Below are positions 9,201-16,374 of a stretch of DNA of 42,319 nucleotides, one piece after another. Positions within the stretch are counted from its first letter, which is position 1; each line of letters opens with the position of its first letter. Origin of the DNA: JAWXCB01 sp034440455 (GTDB taxonomy: Bacteria > Bacteroidota > Bacteroidia > Chitinophagales > CAIOSU01). A program made the position numbers and the translations under genes. The notes under the pieces were generated by a model that was given only the letters and a program-made list of their open reading frames with translations, was not told the DNA's origin and did no database searches. The stretch is taken from contig JAWXCB010000025.1 of the NCBI GenBank assembly GCA_034440455.1, forward strand, positions 1-42,319. The letters are read 5' to 3'.

Positions 9201-9319
9201 GGGAATACATCCACTTCCATTCGAGTTGCCACGTAAGTGCCGAACACGATGAGTAATACGCTCGCTACCACAATCAGCAAGCGATTTTGAAGCGAGAAAT
9301 TGATTGTTCTGTTGAGCAT
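6230..9319 (-). CDS. CusA/CzcA-family heavy-metal RND efflux transporter
   Basis: This proton-driven inner-membrane pump drives metal export across the envelope. At 1029 residues it has full family length, with two copies of the six-helix plus large periplasmic loop pattern. The heavy-metal RND signature in TM4 is GALVDDAIIDVENVFKRL (Asp403/Asp404, proton relay region). The typical periplasmic stretch RTGRAELDEHAQGVNAAEID occurs around residue 610. The N-terminus (LLIVVASVLLIVFGTYVA, then VDVFPDLTAPTVVV) is characteristic. It is coupled to the CusC-like gene by a 4-nt overlap and follows the HMA lipoprotein gene by 31 bp. Copper/silver is more likely than Zn/Co/Cd because the neighbours are copper genes, but the metal is not proven by sequence. 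Confidence 0.95.
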   Translation of the reverse strand: MLNRTINFSLQNRLLIVVASVLLIVFGTYVATRMEVDVFPDLTAPTVVVLTEAHGMAPEEVEKLVTFPIETSVNGATNVRRVRSSSSAGISIVWIEFEWNTDIFKARQIVNEKIIAVAEKLPQGVGNPTMGPQASIMGEIMLIGVTADSSSQMDLRTIADWTIRPRLLATGGVAQVVIIGGEYKQYQILASPQKMNYYHVSLSELLKASEQANGNSSGGFISEYSNEYIVKGIGRTSDVNEIGKSVIKMMNEVPVKIEDVAEIKIGAAQKIGDGSLNGKPAVIITVMKQPATNTLELTTKIDEAITEMQTNLPQDIHINTNIFRQADFINASISNINKTLLEGSIFVIIILFLFLMNWRATVISLLAIPISLLVAIFTLKWLGFTINTMSLGGMAIAIGALVDDAIIDVENVFKRLKQNAMKPISERKEKLKVIFDASVEIRTSIINATFIIIVAFVPLFFLSGMEGKLLAPLGIAFIVSLFASLIVSITLTPVLGSYLLTDEKMLQKQHGESWLVQRLQSLYVLTLEKVMRWKKSVIAVSLALLVVALMVMSQLGRSFLPEFNEGSLVISAVSLPGISLDQSNKIGSAVENALLSVPEIKITTRRTGRAELDEHAQGVNAAEIDAPFVLTERSREEFLEEVREKLKGVTGANITIGQPISHRIDHMLSGTRANIAIKIFGSDLNKLFTLSNEIKNEIQIIDGLVDLSVEQQVEIPQVQIKAKRDILSHYGITIGEFNEFVDVAFAGEKVSEIYEGAKTFDLILRYNDANRGKIENIRNTIIDAHDGQKIPLHYVADVISTTGPNTINRENVQRKTVVSANVAGRDQKSVVQDIQKIISDKIKLPEGYHIEYSGQFEAEAQASKTLLVTSLLSLLVIFLLLFQEFKQVKMAFIILLNLPLALIGGIFSIYITSGIMSIPSIIGFITLFGVATRNGILLVSHYKTLREEGMDLYNTVITGSKDRISPILMTALTAGLALIPLAIAGDLPGNEIQSPMAKVILGGLLTSTLLNILIVPVVYYLSNSKSVVK

Positions 9320-9350
9320 TTTCTTTTGAGTTACAGGACTGATGAAATTT

Positions 9351-9692
9351 TTATCTCACAAGTTCCTTCCCCGAGTAGCATGGCATGTTGGGGCGGAGTT
9401 TTGTAATCGTTGCTGTAATTATTTCGGGTGATGTTACCTGCGGGTCGTAAACAACGGACACTTCCCTTGTTTTCAAATTGAGAATTGATTGCTTGATTCC
9501 TTGTTCATCAAGTAAACCACCTTCAATTATCTTTTGGCACTTATCACAAGCAGCATCAGGTATTTTGAGAATTAACAGTGAATCGCCTTCACCTTGCATC
9601 AGTACTCTCTTTTCATCCTTAATCTGATTGCAGGATGTAATTGAAATCATTGTCATAATTATTAGCAGTGAAATGGTTTGTATTATTTTCAT
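9351..9692 (-). CDS. HMA-domain-like metal-binding lipoprotein
   Basis: This 113-residue protein has a lipoprotein signal (LLIIMTMISITSC, modified Cys at about 21). A heavy-metal-associated ferredoxin-like fold follows, with the metal site CDKC (IPDAACDKCQK) and the secondary-structure order expected for HMA (strand, helix, VSVVYDP strand, helix). A further Cys lies near the C-terminus (NMPCYSG). It is encoded between the CusB-like and CusA-like genes, so a periplasmic metallochaperone for the pump is the likely role (inference). HMA domains usually carry MxCxxC; here the residue before the first Cys is Ala rather than the GM of CopZ. Confidence 0.75.
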   Translation of the reverse strand: MKIIQTISLLIIMTMISITSCNQIKDEKRVLMQGEGDSLLILKIPDAACDKCQKIIEGGLLDEQGIKQSILNLKTREVSVVYDPQVTSPEIITATITKLRPNMPCYSGKELVR

Positions 9693-9717
9693 GTGTTTGT
9701 TTTTTTGTTGAGGTTGT

Positions 9718-11211
9718 TTAATGTTCGTGCCCGTGCGCGGGCATTGTGCCGCTTGCCTGTGACAATTTGATTTGATACGCCCCTTTGGTAACTACTCTTT
9801 CTCCTTCCGCAACTCCGCTCAATACTTGCACATTTATTCCATCGCTTGCACCCATCTTTACTTCCCGTTTCTGAAAACTTTCACCTTCGGTTTGCACATA
9901 CACGAAAAAACTTCCCTGCTCCTCAATCAAAGCAGAAACCGGAATCACCAGCGCATCAGGAATGGGAAATGATTTGAGATACACTTCCGCGACTGAGCCG
10001 GGAATGATGTTGCCAATGTTGTCAATTTCAAATGTTATGGGAATGAAAGGGGAATTGGCGGATGCACTTTTCCCATAGGAAATTACTTTGCCGTTCAAAT
10101 CAGCAGTGCTTACAAACTTATCGCTGTCGGTAGTTTTGAAGTTTGCAGAAGTGATAGAAGCAAGCCTGTTAAAATATTTTTGAGAAACATTGGCTTGCAG
10201 AATGAGCTTTTTGTTTTTGGAAATGGCAGCAAGCGGTGTTCCCGCTTCCACGAATTGCCCTTCGCTAACAAAAATGTTTTTTACAAAACCATTCATTGGC
10301 GATGAAATAGAGAATCCATTTGAGGAATAGTTTTTTGAAAGGGCGTTGTAACCTGTCTGCGCGTTTTCGTATTTCAACTTTGCATCCTGAAAATCTTTTT
10401 CTGAAACAATTTTGTCTTTCACCAATTCACTTGCACGTTCGTAGTCTGTTTTAGCCTTCTCATAATTCGCTTTAGCTTCCTTGTAAGCCGCATCAATATT
10501 TCCTTCCGCAAAATCACCGCTTGCGATGGTGAATAAATTTGTTCCTGCGCTTACTTCCGAGCCGATAATAGCTTTGCTTCCCGAAAACCTGACAATGCCT
10601 TCCGCTTTTGCCACCACGATCATTTCATCACCGGGAGCGGAAAGAATCAGTCCGCTTGTTTTGAGAATGTCGCTGAACGGTTGCTTTTTTACAGGTGCAT
10701 TGGCAAACTCCACCTTCCAAGCTTGTTCCTTCAAGTAAGTAATATCGCTACTGCCTGCATCTTCGGGTTGTTCCGCCAAAGCCGTGCTTTCATCTGCATA
10801 TACTTTCACGCTGTCAATAGTGATTTGATCGGTGAAGTTTTTTGTTTTGATGTCGAATACCAATTTCCCCATTCCTGCTGTTGTCGGGTTTAGTGACAAA
10901 CGATAAATACCTGGCACGCTTGGAGCATCTGCCGTTTGCCTTATTCCTTTGCCGTCAACAATTAAATTGAGTGTAACAGAACCCTCGGATAAGGGCAGGA
11001 AGTTTTCACCAAGAATTGTAAAGTGAGCAGCAAATTTTGAAGTGCTCCCCACTATTAACGGTTTAAATTCAACAAACACTTCTGATTTGTCAGAGTAAAG
11101 TGTGTAAGCAAGCGGTTCTAATCCGTGCTCATGCCCGTGCTCTTCGGTTTTGTTTTTACAACCTGCAAATAGAATTACCATTAAAGCGATTGCTGAAATT
11201 ATTTTTTTCAT
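9718..11211 (-). CDS. CusB/CzcB-like periplasmic adaptor (membrane fusion protein)
   Basis: This 497-residue lipoprotein (lipobox LFAGC) links the RND pump to the outer-membrane channel. In order it has a His-rich start (HGHEHG), an extra Ig-like N-terminal domain (about 30-145), a barrel-sandwich lipoyl half (GIVRFSGSKAIIGSEVSAG), a long helical hairpin (about 245-300, rich in Ala/Lys/Glu), the second lipoyl half (SPMNGFVKNIFVSEGQFVEAGTPLA), a beta-barrel and a membrane-proximal domain ending in GERVVTKGAYQIK. The C-terminus is again His-rich (HGHEH). The extra N-terminal domain and His tails fit the CusB/CzcB heavy-metal subgroup. It lies between the small His-rich lipoprotein gene and the HMA lipoprotein gene. 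Confidence 0.93.
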   Translation of the reverse strand: MKKIISAIALMVILFAGCKNKTEEHGHEHGLEPLAYTLYSDKSEVFVEFKPLIVGSTSKFAAHFTILGENFLPLSEGSVTLNLIVDGKGIRQTADAPSVPGIYRLSLNPTTAGMGKLVFDIKTKNFTDQITIDSVKVYADESTALAEQPEDAGSSDITYLKEQAWKVEFANAPVKKQPFSDILKTSGLILSAPGDEMIVVAKAEGIVRFSGSKAIIGSEVSAGTNLFTIASGDFAEGNIDAAYKEAKANYEKAKTDYERASELVKDKIVSEKDFQDAKLKYENAQTGYNALSKNYSSNGFSISSPMNGFVKNIFVSEGQFVEAGTPLAAISKNKKLILQANVSQKYFNRLASITSANFKTTDSDKFVSTADLNGKVISYGKSASANSPFIPITFEIDNIGNIIPGSVAEVYLKSFPIPDALVIPVSALIEEQGSFFVYVQTEGESFQKREVKMGASDGINVQVLSGVAEGERVVTKGAYQIKLSQASGTMPAHGHEH

Positions 11212-11233
11212 TTCTGTTTATTGAGAGTTTGAA

Positions 11234-11488
11234 TCAATGCTTGTGCGGATGTTCGTGTCCATCTTGTCCGGCATGAGTATGTTCATCTTGTAGCTCGTCT
11301 TTTAGTGACGCAGTATCAACCGGAGCAGTAAATTCTTCCTGTTTAATTACATTATCTTCTTTATGATTTTGATGGATAGAACCATCATCATGCTGATGTG
11401 TTGCGTTGTCGTTTTCTTTTTTTTGATTGCCTGCACATCCTGCAAACAGGAATGCAGCAACTGAAAGTAGGAGGATTGACTTTTTCAT
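11234..11488 (-). CDS. Small His-rich putative metal-binding lipoprotein
   Basis: This 84-residue protein has a lipoprotein signal (LLLSVAAFLFAGC) followed by a short, acidic, His-rich chain (HQHDDGSIHQNH ... HTHAGQDGHEHPHKH). There is no folded domain. The composition suggests a periplasmic metal buffer next to the efflux pump (inference). It sits 22 bp upstream of the CusB-like gene, in the same orientation. Confidence 0.75.
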   Translation of the reverse strand: MKKSILLLSVAAFLFAGCAGNQKKENDNATHQHDDGSIHQNHKEDNVIKQEEFTAPVDTASLKDELQDEHTHAGQDGHEHPHKH

Positions 11489-11578
11489 TGTTATAAATTT
11501 TAGTATGAAATTGAATGAAACACAAATTCACCATTCGCATTTATGCAAAAAGTGTCCGCTTTCCGAATGGAAAACCTG

Positions 11579-11980
11579 TTATGCTATAAAAGCAGGAGGA
11601 GCCCGCAAACCCGAAGCAAGGGAATGAGGCGAAATGTAGATAACCTGTTTCTCAGGCGGTGAAAAAACTAAAGGCAGAACAGAGAACCTGTCCAAAGAAA
11701 AATTGTCGGACAGTGCAACAGCCATTAAAAAAAGCTGTTTTGAAAAGACGTTGTTTATGTTGTGGTTGGTGGTAAAAGTGAATGCGTCACCCGAATGAAC
11801 GAAGTGAGCGAAGAGATGATTAAGTCCGTCTTCATGGTTGTCGTCATGCTCTTGATGTAATTGTTGATGCTCAGCTAAATCATGATTGCTGTCGTGATGA
11901 TGGTGCGGAATGATGTTGTGCCCCAGTATGAGCGCATAGGCAATTGTAAAAAATAATAAGGCTGTATACTTTTTCAGCAT
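11579..11980 (-). CDS. Membrane-anchored His-rich protein of unknown function
   Basis: This 133-residue protein has one N-terminal hydrophobic segment (TALLFFTIAYALILGHNIIP). A striking His/Asp cluster follows (PHHHHDSNHD to about residue 65, with many HxxH and HDD pairs), and the C-terminal half is ordinary and weakly hydrophobic. I do not assign a family. The histidines and the position between the multicopper oxidase and the Cus-type genes suggest periplasmic metal binding. The gene is separated from both neighbours by about 90-125 bp, so it may have its own promoter; no clear box was found. Confidence 0.7.
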   Translation of the reverse strand: MLKKYTALLFFTIAYALILGHNIIPHHHHDSNHDLAEHQQLHQEHDDNHEDGLNHLFAHFVHSGDAFTFTTNHNINNVFSKQLFLMAVALSDNFSLDRFSVLPLVFSPPEKQVIYISPHSLASGLRAPPAFIA

Positions 11981-12106
11981 TGAAAGCGAAGTTAAACTAA
12001 AAATTTATCCTATCACTGACTGTTCCCATGAATTGCATAAAATTTCATTGTCTGCCTCTGTCTGCGTTGATTAACCTGTACCAGATCATTTTAAAAATGA
12101 CTCTTT

Positions 12107-14419
12107 TTAATAGGTAAAAGTAATCCCTGCCCCAATGCCCATATCGCTATCATAGTGGGTTGATACGGAAATATATTTTGTGGTGATGTAGCGGAAGCTG
12201 ACCATGTATTCTTTGTCCGAGTTGAGCATCCAACTGAAACGAAGGCGCCTTGTAACGGAAATATCTTCGCGTGATAATTGAAAACGGAATTTGCCATCAC
12301 CATCTATCCGCGCATCGGCAATTATCAGAAGCGGCAAGGTGTATTGAATGCCTGCGACAAAAGTGTGGCGGTCATTTTTGTTGCTTGTCTGAGTGAACAT
12401 GGTTTTTTCTTCGTTGGGAAAGATATTTCTGGGGCTGCCTTTCCAACTGAAAAAATTTTCATGGGACATGCCTTCTTTTTTGTAATGGTAGTCAAAGCCT
12501 ATATAGGGAAACAGCCATTGCATTTTTCCGATGTAGCGTCCAATCATCGTTTCAACTTCAAAGCCGTGTTCCGCATGATAACCGAGATGCCACATTGTGC
12601 TGATTTGCCAACGTGTTTGCGCGAACATGGCTTTGCCATCGCTGCCGTTGGTTTCTATTCCTACGTTTGCCATGAAATGAAATTTTCTGTCATCAGCCTT
12701 TAATTTTCGCTGTGCCAATTTTGGATTTGGAATTTCCGGATTAGGCGGTGAGTTTTTATAACTAAATACCCTGCCCATGCCGCTCATCATGTGGTAAAGA
12801 ATATGGCAGTGAAAAAACCAATCTCCGCTTTCGGTAGCTGCAAATTCAATGGTGTCGGTTTCCATCGGCAGGATGTCAATAACATTTTTCATAGGTGCGT
12901 ATTCGCCTTGCCCGTTCAGCAAGCGAAAGTCGTGACCATGCAGGTGCATAGGGTGGCGCATCATGGAATTGTTGTAAATAGTGATGCGCAAGTTTTCTCC
13001 TTTTTTAATTAGGATCCTATCGCTTTCGGAAATGGTTTTGTTGTCAAGCGTCCAAACGTAGCGGTTCATGTTACCTGTGAGCGTGAAGTTTAAAGTTTTT
13101 GTTGGGGCATCGGGCAGGGTTGTTTTTTGTGTTGCCTTTAGCATGGAGTAGTTAAGCGTAACAATATCCCCGTTTGAATTCATGTTCATGTCGTGGTGAT
13201 TATGGTTCATTTTCATGTCATCCCTATCGTCCATTGCAGGCTCCTTATTTTTTTTCTTTTTTGACTTTGATTTTTCTTCTCCCGTTATTTCAGGATACAT
13301 GACGTTGTTCATATCCATCGTCTGGTTGCTCATTTGCATTCCCATCGGATCCAAATTGCCATTCATTTTCATCATGTCGTTCATCATCTTCATTCCTGCG
13401 AAGTATTTGAGTTTGAGCATCGGTGTTGCATGAACTTTTTCTCCGCTGCCGAGCCATAAGGAAGCGGATTTGGTGCGGTCTTCGGGAGTAATCAAAAATT
13501 CATAGCTCTTGCTATCGGGAATTGTCACGATCACATCATAAGTTTCGGAAACTGATAGAATCAGCCTGTCAACTTCTACGGGTTCTGCATCATTACCATC
13601 TGAGGCAACAACGGTTATTTTTCCGCCTGCATAATTCAGCCAGAAATAAGAGGATGCCCCGCCATTGGCAATTCTTAATCTTACTTTATCTCCCGCTTTA
13701 AACTGAGGATGCTCGCTTTGATTTTGCCCGTTGACTAAAAATTTTTCGTAAAACACATCGCTTACATCCATCGCATTCATCCGTTTCCATGAGTTGGTGA
13801 GTTTGGTTTTTAAATGTCCTCTTTTTATGGCTTCACCAAGGCTTTGAGTTGCTCCTTTTTTTATGGCAAACCAATCGGTAGCATTGTGTAACCTGCGGTG
13901 AACTTGTTCTGGTTTCATATCTGTCCAATCGCTCAATACAACGGGAATGGTTGGCAAATCGTCAATGCCTTTCCTGAATGTTGCATCGTTATTTCTTTTA
14001 TTCATCACAAACGCACCATACATGCCGATTTGCTCCTGCAATTTGAAGTGACTGTGATACCAATGAGTGCCGTTCTGAATGATGGGGAATTTATAGAGAT
14101 GTGTTGTGTGCGGCTTGATGGGCATTTGCGTCAGGTAGGGAACGCCATCGTATTGATTGGGTAAAAACAATCCGTGCCAATGCACCGCAGTTTCTTCATT
14201 CAATTCATTATGCACATATATTTCAGCCGTGTCGCCCTCGGTAAATGTGAGTGTTGGCATAGGAATTTGCCCGTTGACGGCAATAGCTTGCTTGGCTTTG
14301 CCGGAATAGTTTACGATGGTGTCCCGCACAAACAGGTCGTAACGGACTATTTTTTGAGAGAAGGAGCTATTTACAAACGCGATAGTAACCAGTGCGGCTA
14401 TGAAAATGAGGTTTTTCAT
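12107..14419 (-). CDS. Multicopper oxidase with C-terminal CopB-like barrel domain
   Basis: A signal peptide (to about residue 21, NSSFSQ) precedes a three-domain CopA/PcoA-type multicopper oxidase. All four copper-binding clusters are present: HWHG (80-83), HWYHSH (119-124), HPMHLHGH (489-496) and HCHILYHMMSGM (537-548, with the type 1 Cys538, His543 and Met548). A Met/His-rich low-complexity insert (about 342-415, including MNHNHHDMNMN) lies between cupredoxin domains 2 and 3, as in copper-tolerance oxidases. Residues from about 575 to 770 are extra: alternating hydrophobic/aromatic strands ending in an aromatic residue (GITFTY), like the CopB/PcoB outer-membrane protein. The likely role is oxidation of Cu(I) in the periplasm or at the outer membrane. 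It starts 9 bp after the chimeric ORF. Confidence 0.9.
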   Translation of the reverse strand: MKNLIFIAALVTIAFVNSSFSQKIVRYDLFVRDTIVNYSGKAKQAIAVNGQIPMPTLTFTEGDTAEIYVHNELNEETAVHWHGLFLPNQYDGVPYLTQMPIKPHTTHLYKFPIIQNGTHWYHSHFKLQEQIGMYGAFVMNKRNNDATFRKGIDDLPTIPVVLSDWTDMKPEQVHRRLHNATDWFAIKKGATQSLGEAIKRGHLKTKLTNSWKRMNAMDVSDVFYEKFLVNGQNQSEHPQFKAGDKVRLRIANGGASSYFWLNYAGGKITVVASDGNDAEPVEVDRLILSVSETYDVIVTIPDSKSYEFLITPEDRTKSASLWLGSGEKVHATPMLKLKYFAGMKMMNDMMKMNGNLDPMGMQMSNQTMDMNNVMYPEITGEEKSKSKKKKNKEPAMDDRDDMKMNHNHHDMNMNSNGDIVTLNYSMLKATQKTTLPDAPTKTLNFTLTGNMNRYVWTLDNKTISESDRILIKKGENLRITIYNNSMMRHPMHLHGHDFRLLNGQGEYAPMKNVIDILPMETDTIEFAATESGDWFFHCHILYHMMSGMGRVFSYKNSPPNPEIPNPKLAQRKLKADDRKFHFMANVGIETNGSDGKAMFAQTRWQISTMWHLGYHAEHGFEVETMIGRYIGKMQWLFPYIGFDYHYKKEGMSHENFFSWKGSPRNIFPNEEKTMFTQTSNKNDRHTFVAGIQYTLPLLIIADARIDGDGKFRFQLSREDISVTRRLRFSWMLNSDKEYMVSFRYITTKYISVSTHYDSDMGIGAGITFTY

Positions 14420-14428
14420 TTCGCAGTT

Positions 14429-14752
14429 TTAAGAGGATGATTTTACCTTGAGAAGTTTTGCATTGATAGCCACTACAATAGTGCTGACACTCATCAATAC
14501 TGCACCTGCTGCGGGGCTTAACAGGATGCCCCATTTGAAAAGGACACCTGCTGCAAGCGGTAGCGCAATTACATTATAACCTGTAGCCCATGCTATATTT
14601 TGGATCATCTTCCTGTAAGTGGCTTTACCGAACAGGATTAAACTCGCTATGTCTTTGGGATTGCTATTGACTAAAATGATTCCCGCTGTTTCGGCTGCGA
14701 TGTCGCTACCGCTCCCGACAGCAATGCCTACATCTGCCTGCGCCAATGCCGG
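14429..14752 (-). repeat. Second copy of copper-ATPase 3' end (paralogous to 17453-17791)
   Basis: This stretch encodes the same C-terminal ATPase segment as the 3' end of the complete copB at 17453-17791. By eye about 93 of the first 104 residues are identical, but many synonymous codon positions differ. The two copies are direct repeats flanking the GAPDH and glucoamylase genes. The synonymous divergence argues against a recent duplication and for a second, older copB-like gene. Confidence 0.85.
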
Positions 14753-14983
14753 GCTTCGTGATGTGTAAATAATTGTTCCGCCTTTCTGAATAATATTACC
14801 GAACGATTTTACATTCATAGCACTGAAATTTCCGCCAATCATTCCTTCGTATCCACCGTTGATGGCAAGAACTTTAATTCCTTTAACAACAGCAGTTTGC
14901 ACAACGGCTCTTATAGCAGCATTCATTCCCGATGCGTCACCACCGGAAGTCATCACTGCAATTGTTTTGAAATTATTTTTCAA
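14429..14983 (-). CDS. Chimeric ORF: phosphofructokinase N-terminus fused to copper ATPase C-terminus
   Basis: This 184-residue reading frame joins two unrelated proteins. Residues 1-77 match the start of ATP-dependent 6-phosphofructokinase: the ATP-site loop TSGGDASGMNAAIRAVV, GGYEGMIGG, then NIIQKGGTIIYTSRS. At Pro78 (14752) the sequence changes to the C-terminal part of a P1B ATPase: PALAQADVGIAVGSGSDIA through two final membrane helices to INAKLLKVK. The kinase half stops before the catalytic TIDND loop. The ATPase half lacks the phosphorylated Asp, the CPx motif and the GDGVNDA hinge. Neither activity can remain. The frame is intact and lies 62 bp after the glucoamylase-family gene and 9 bp before the oxidase gene, so it may still be translated as a small membrane protein. 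A deletion remnant is most likely. Confidence 0.9.
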   Translation of the reverse strand: MKNNFKTIAVMTSGGDASGMNAAIRAVVQTAVVKGIKVLAINGGYEGMIGGNFSAMNVKSFGNIIQKGGTIIYTSRSPALAQADVGIAVGSGSDIAAETAGIILVNSNPKDIASLILFGKATYRKMIQNIAWATGYNVIALPLAAGVLFKWGILLSPAAGAVLMSVSTIVVAINAKLLKVKSSS

Positions 14984-15045
14984 TGGTTACAAAGATATTA
15001 ATTTTATTTTATCAATAAAAATATTCTTGAAAATATCTTCGTGAA

Positions 15046-16374
15046 TTATACCCATCGAGTATTGCTATACAACCACCCGCCCGAAAAACCTGCGCGATCC
15101 AGTCCGATAATGAGATAGGGACATCGCCTCATTAGCGCCCAGAGAAAACCTGATCGATAGTTCTCTATCATTAAAACAATCGGACCTTGATTAATTCCGA
15201 AGTGCCACGGTGATACCCACCATCCATAAGGATTGCCGGCCGCTCCGGGATGGCTTGGATTAAAGGAAGCTTTGAAGCCGTAAGAATTAAACTTCGTCAG
15301 CTTCGCCTGATGAATACAATGATCCAGGGCGACTAACACAATCTCGGGCGTGAAGGGAAGTGATGCTGCTAATGCCCAGGGAGCAAGCGTACCGTCATCA
15401 GGTCCATCGGGAACACCCCGGGCTAAATAATCAAAAAACTCACGTTCGATTCCGTTTACTTTTCTGATTTCAGGACCTGGTCCCTCGCTGGCAGTTATTC
15501 CCCAGCAATGGACACCATAGTCCTGAAAGTTACGTGGGTTATTGATTGCGTACTGTTGCTGGACATACGTAGCGCGGCAACTGTTCTTAAAATAGTCAAT
15601 GCCCTTATCGCGCATGAAGGCATCCTGAATGCCACGAAAGTCAATCCAGACGTGAGAAAGTTGATGGATGAATAACGACCCTGCATATAAATATTCATAT
15701 CCGTAAATGTGTTTCCACTGGTAGGTGGAAGTCCATGCCGCATAACTGCTTTCAGGCAACGGATACGTTGGTGACCCAAGACCCAACATGTACAACAACA
15801 TTGCCTCATCGTAACCTTCCCAACGATATTTAAGAAATCCACTTTCGGGTTTCCAACCGTGCGTTACCGTTTCACCTTCGTCCTGCGCCCACTGCCAGTC
15901 GGCACGACAGTAAAGCGCATCGGCCAGGATTCGGATTTCGTGTTCTTCGACTGAGTCTGCATCAAAATAAATTCCTGCTGTCAGGACGCCTGCTAATAAA
16001 AATCCACTATCAACAGTTGAAAGTTCGCATTGCCATGCACGCCTTCCTGTTTGCATATCGAGGAAATGATAATAAAAACCTTTGTAGCCGGTAGCATCGG
16101 GTTCAGGGCCTTGTGGACTGTTCCAAAAAAACCGAAGCGTGTTTAGGGTGCGTTCTATTGCTGCTGCACGTGTCATGAATCCCCGCCCGACAGCTACCGG
16201 ATAAGCTGCCAGTGCAAGTCCAGTAGCTGCAATGCTCGCAGGCCAATTTGCTGCAGTCTTGTCAACAATCAATCCATTGGCGGGATTCGCTTCGTGCAAA
16301 AAGTAGTTAAATGATTCGTGCTGAAGCTTTTCAAGCTCTGCATCGACCAATAGTTTCTGTTTTGCTGCGATCAC
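15046..16374 (-). CDS. Glucoamylase-family protein (PF10091-like), cytosolic
   Basis: This 442-residue protein has the (alpha/alpha) toroid signature of the glucoamylase-like family: TVDSGFLLAGVLTAG, WEGYDEAMLLYMLGLG, FQDYGVHCWGITASEGP, DDGTLAPWALAASLPF, and PWHFGINQGPIVLMIENYRSGFLW near the end. It has no signal peptide, which suggests cytosolic action on a stored or imported glucan (inference). The start is GTG at 16374, and it overlaps the GAPDH stop as GTGA, so the two genes are translationally coupled. This family often lies in carbohydrate operons. Here it is in the middle of copper genes. The exact substrate is unknown. Confidence 0.88.
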   Translation of the reverse strand: MIAAKQKLLVDAELEKLQHESFNYFLHEANPANGLIVDKTAANWPASIAATGLALAAYPVAVGRGFMTRAAAIERTLNTLRFFWNSPQGPEPDATGYKGFYYHFLDMQTGRRAWQCELSTVDSGFLLAGVLTAGIYFDADSVEEHEIRILADALYCRADWQWAQDEGETVTHGWKPESGFLKYRWEGYDEAMLLYMLGLGSPTYPLPESSYAAWTSTYQWKHIYGYEYLYAGSLFIHQLSHVWIDFRGIQDAFMRDKGIDYFKNSCRATYVQQQYAINNPRNFQDYGVHCWGITASEGPGPEIRKVNGIEREFFDYLARGVPDGPDDGTLAPWALAASLPFTPEIVLVALDHCIHQAKLTKFNSYGFKASFNPSHPGAAGNPYGWWVSPWHFGINQGPIVLMIENYRSGFLWALMRRCPYLIIGLDRAGFSGGWLYSNTRWV

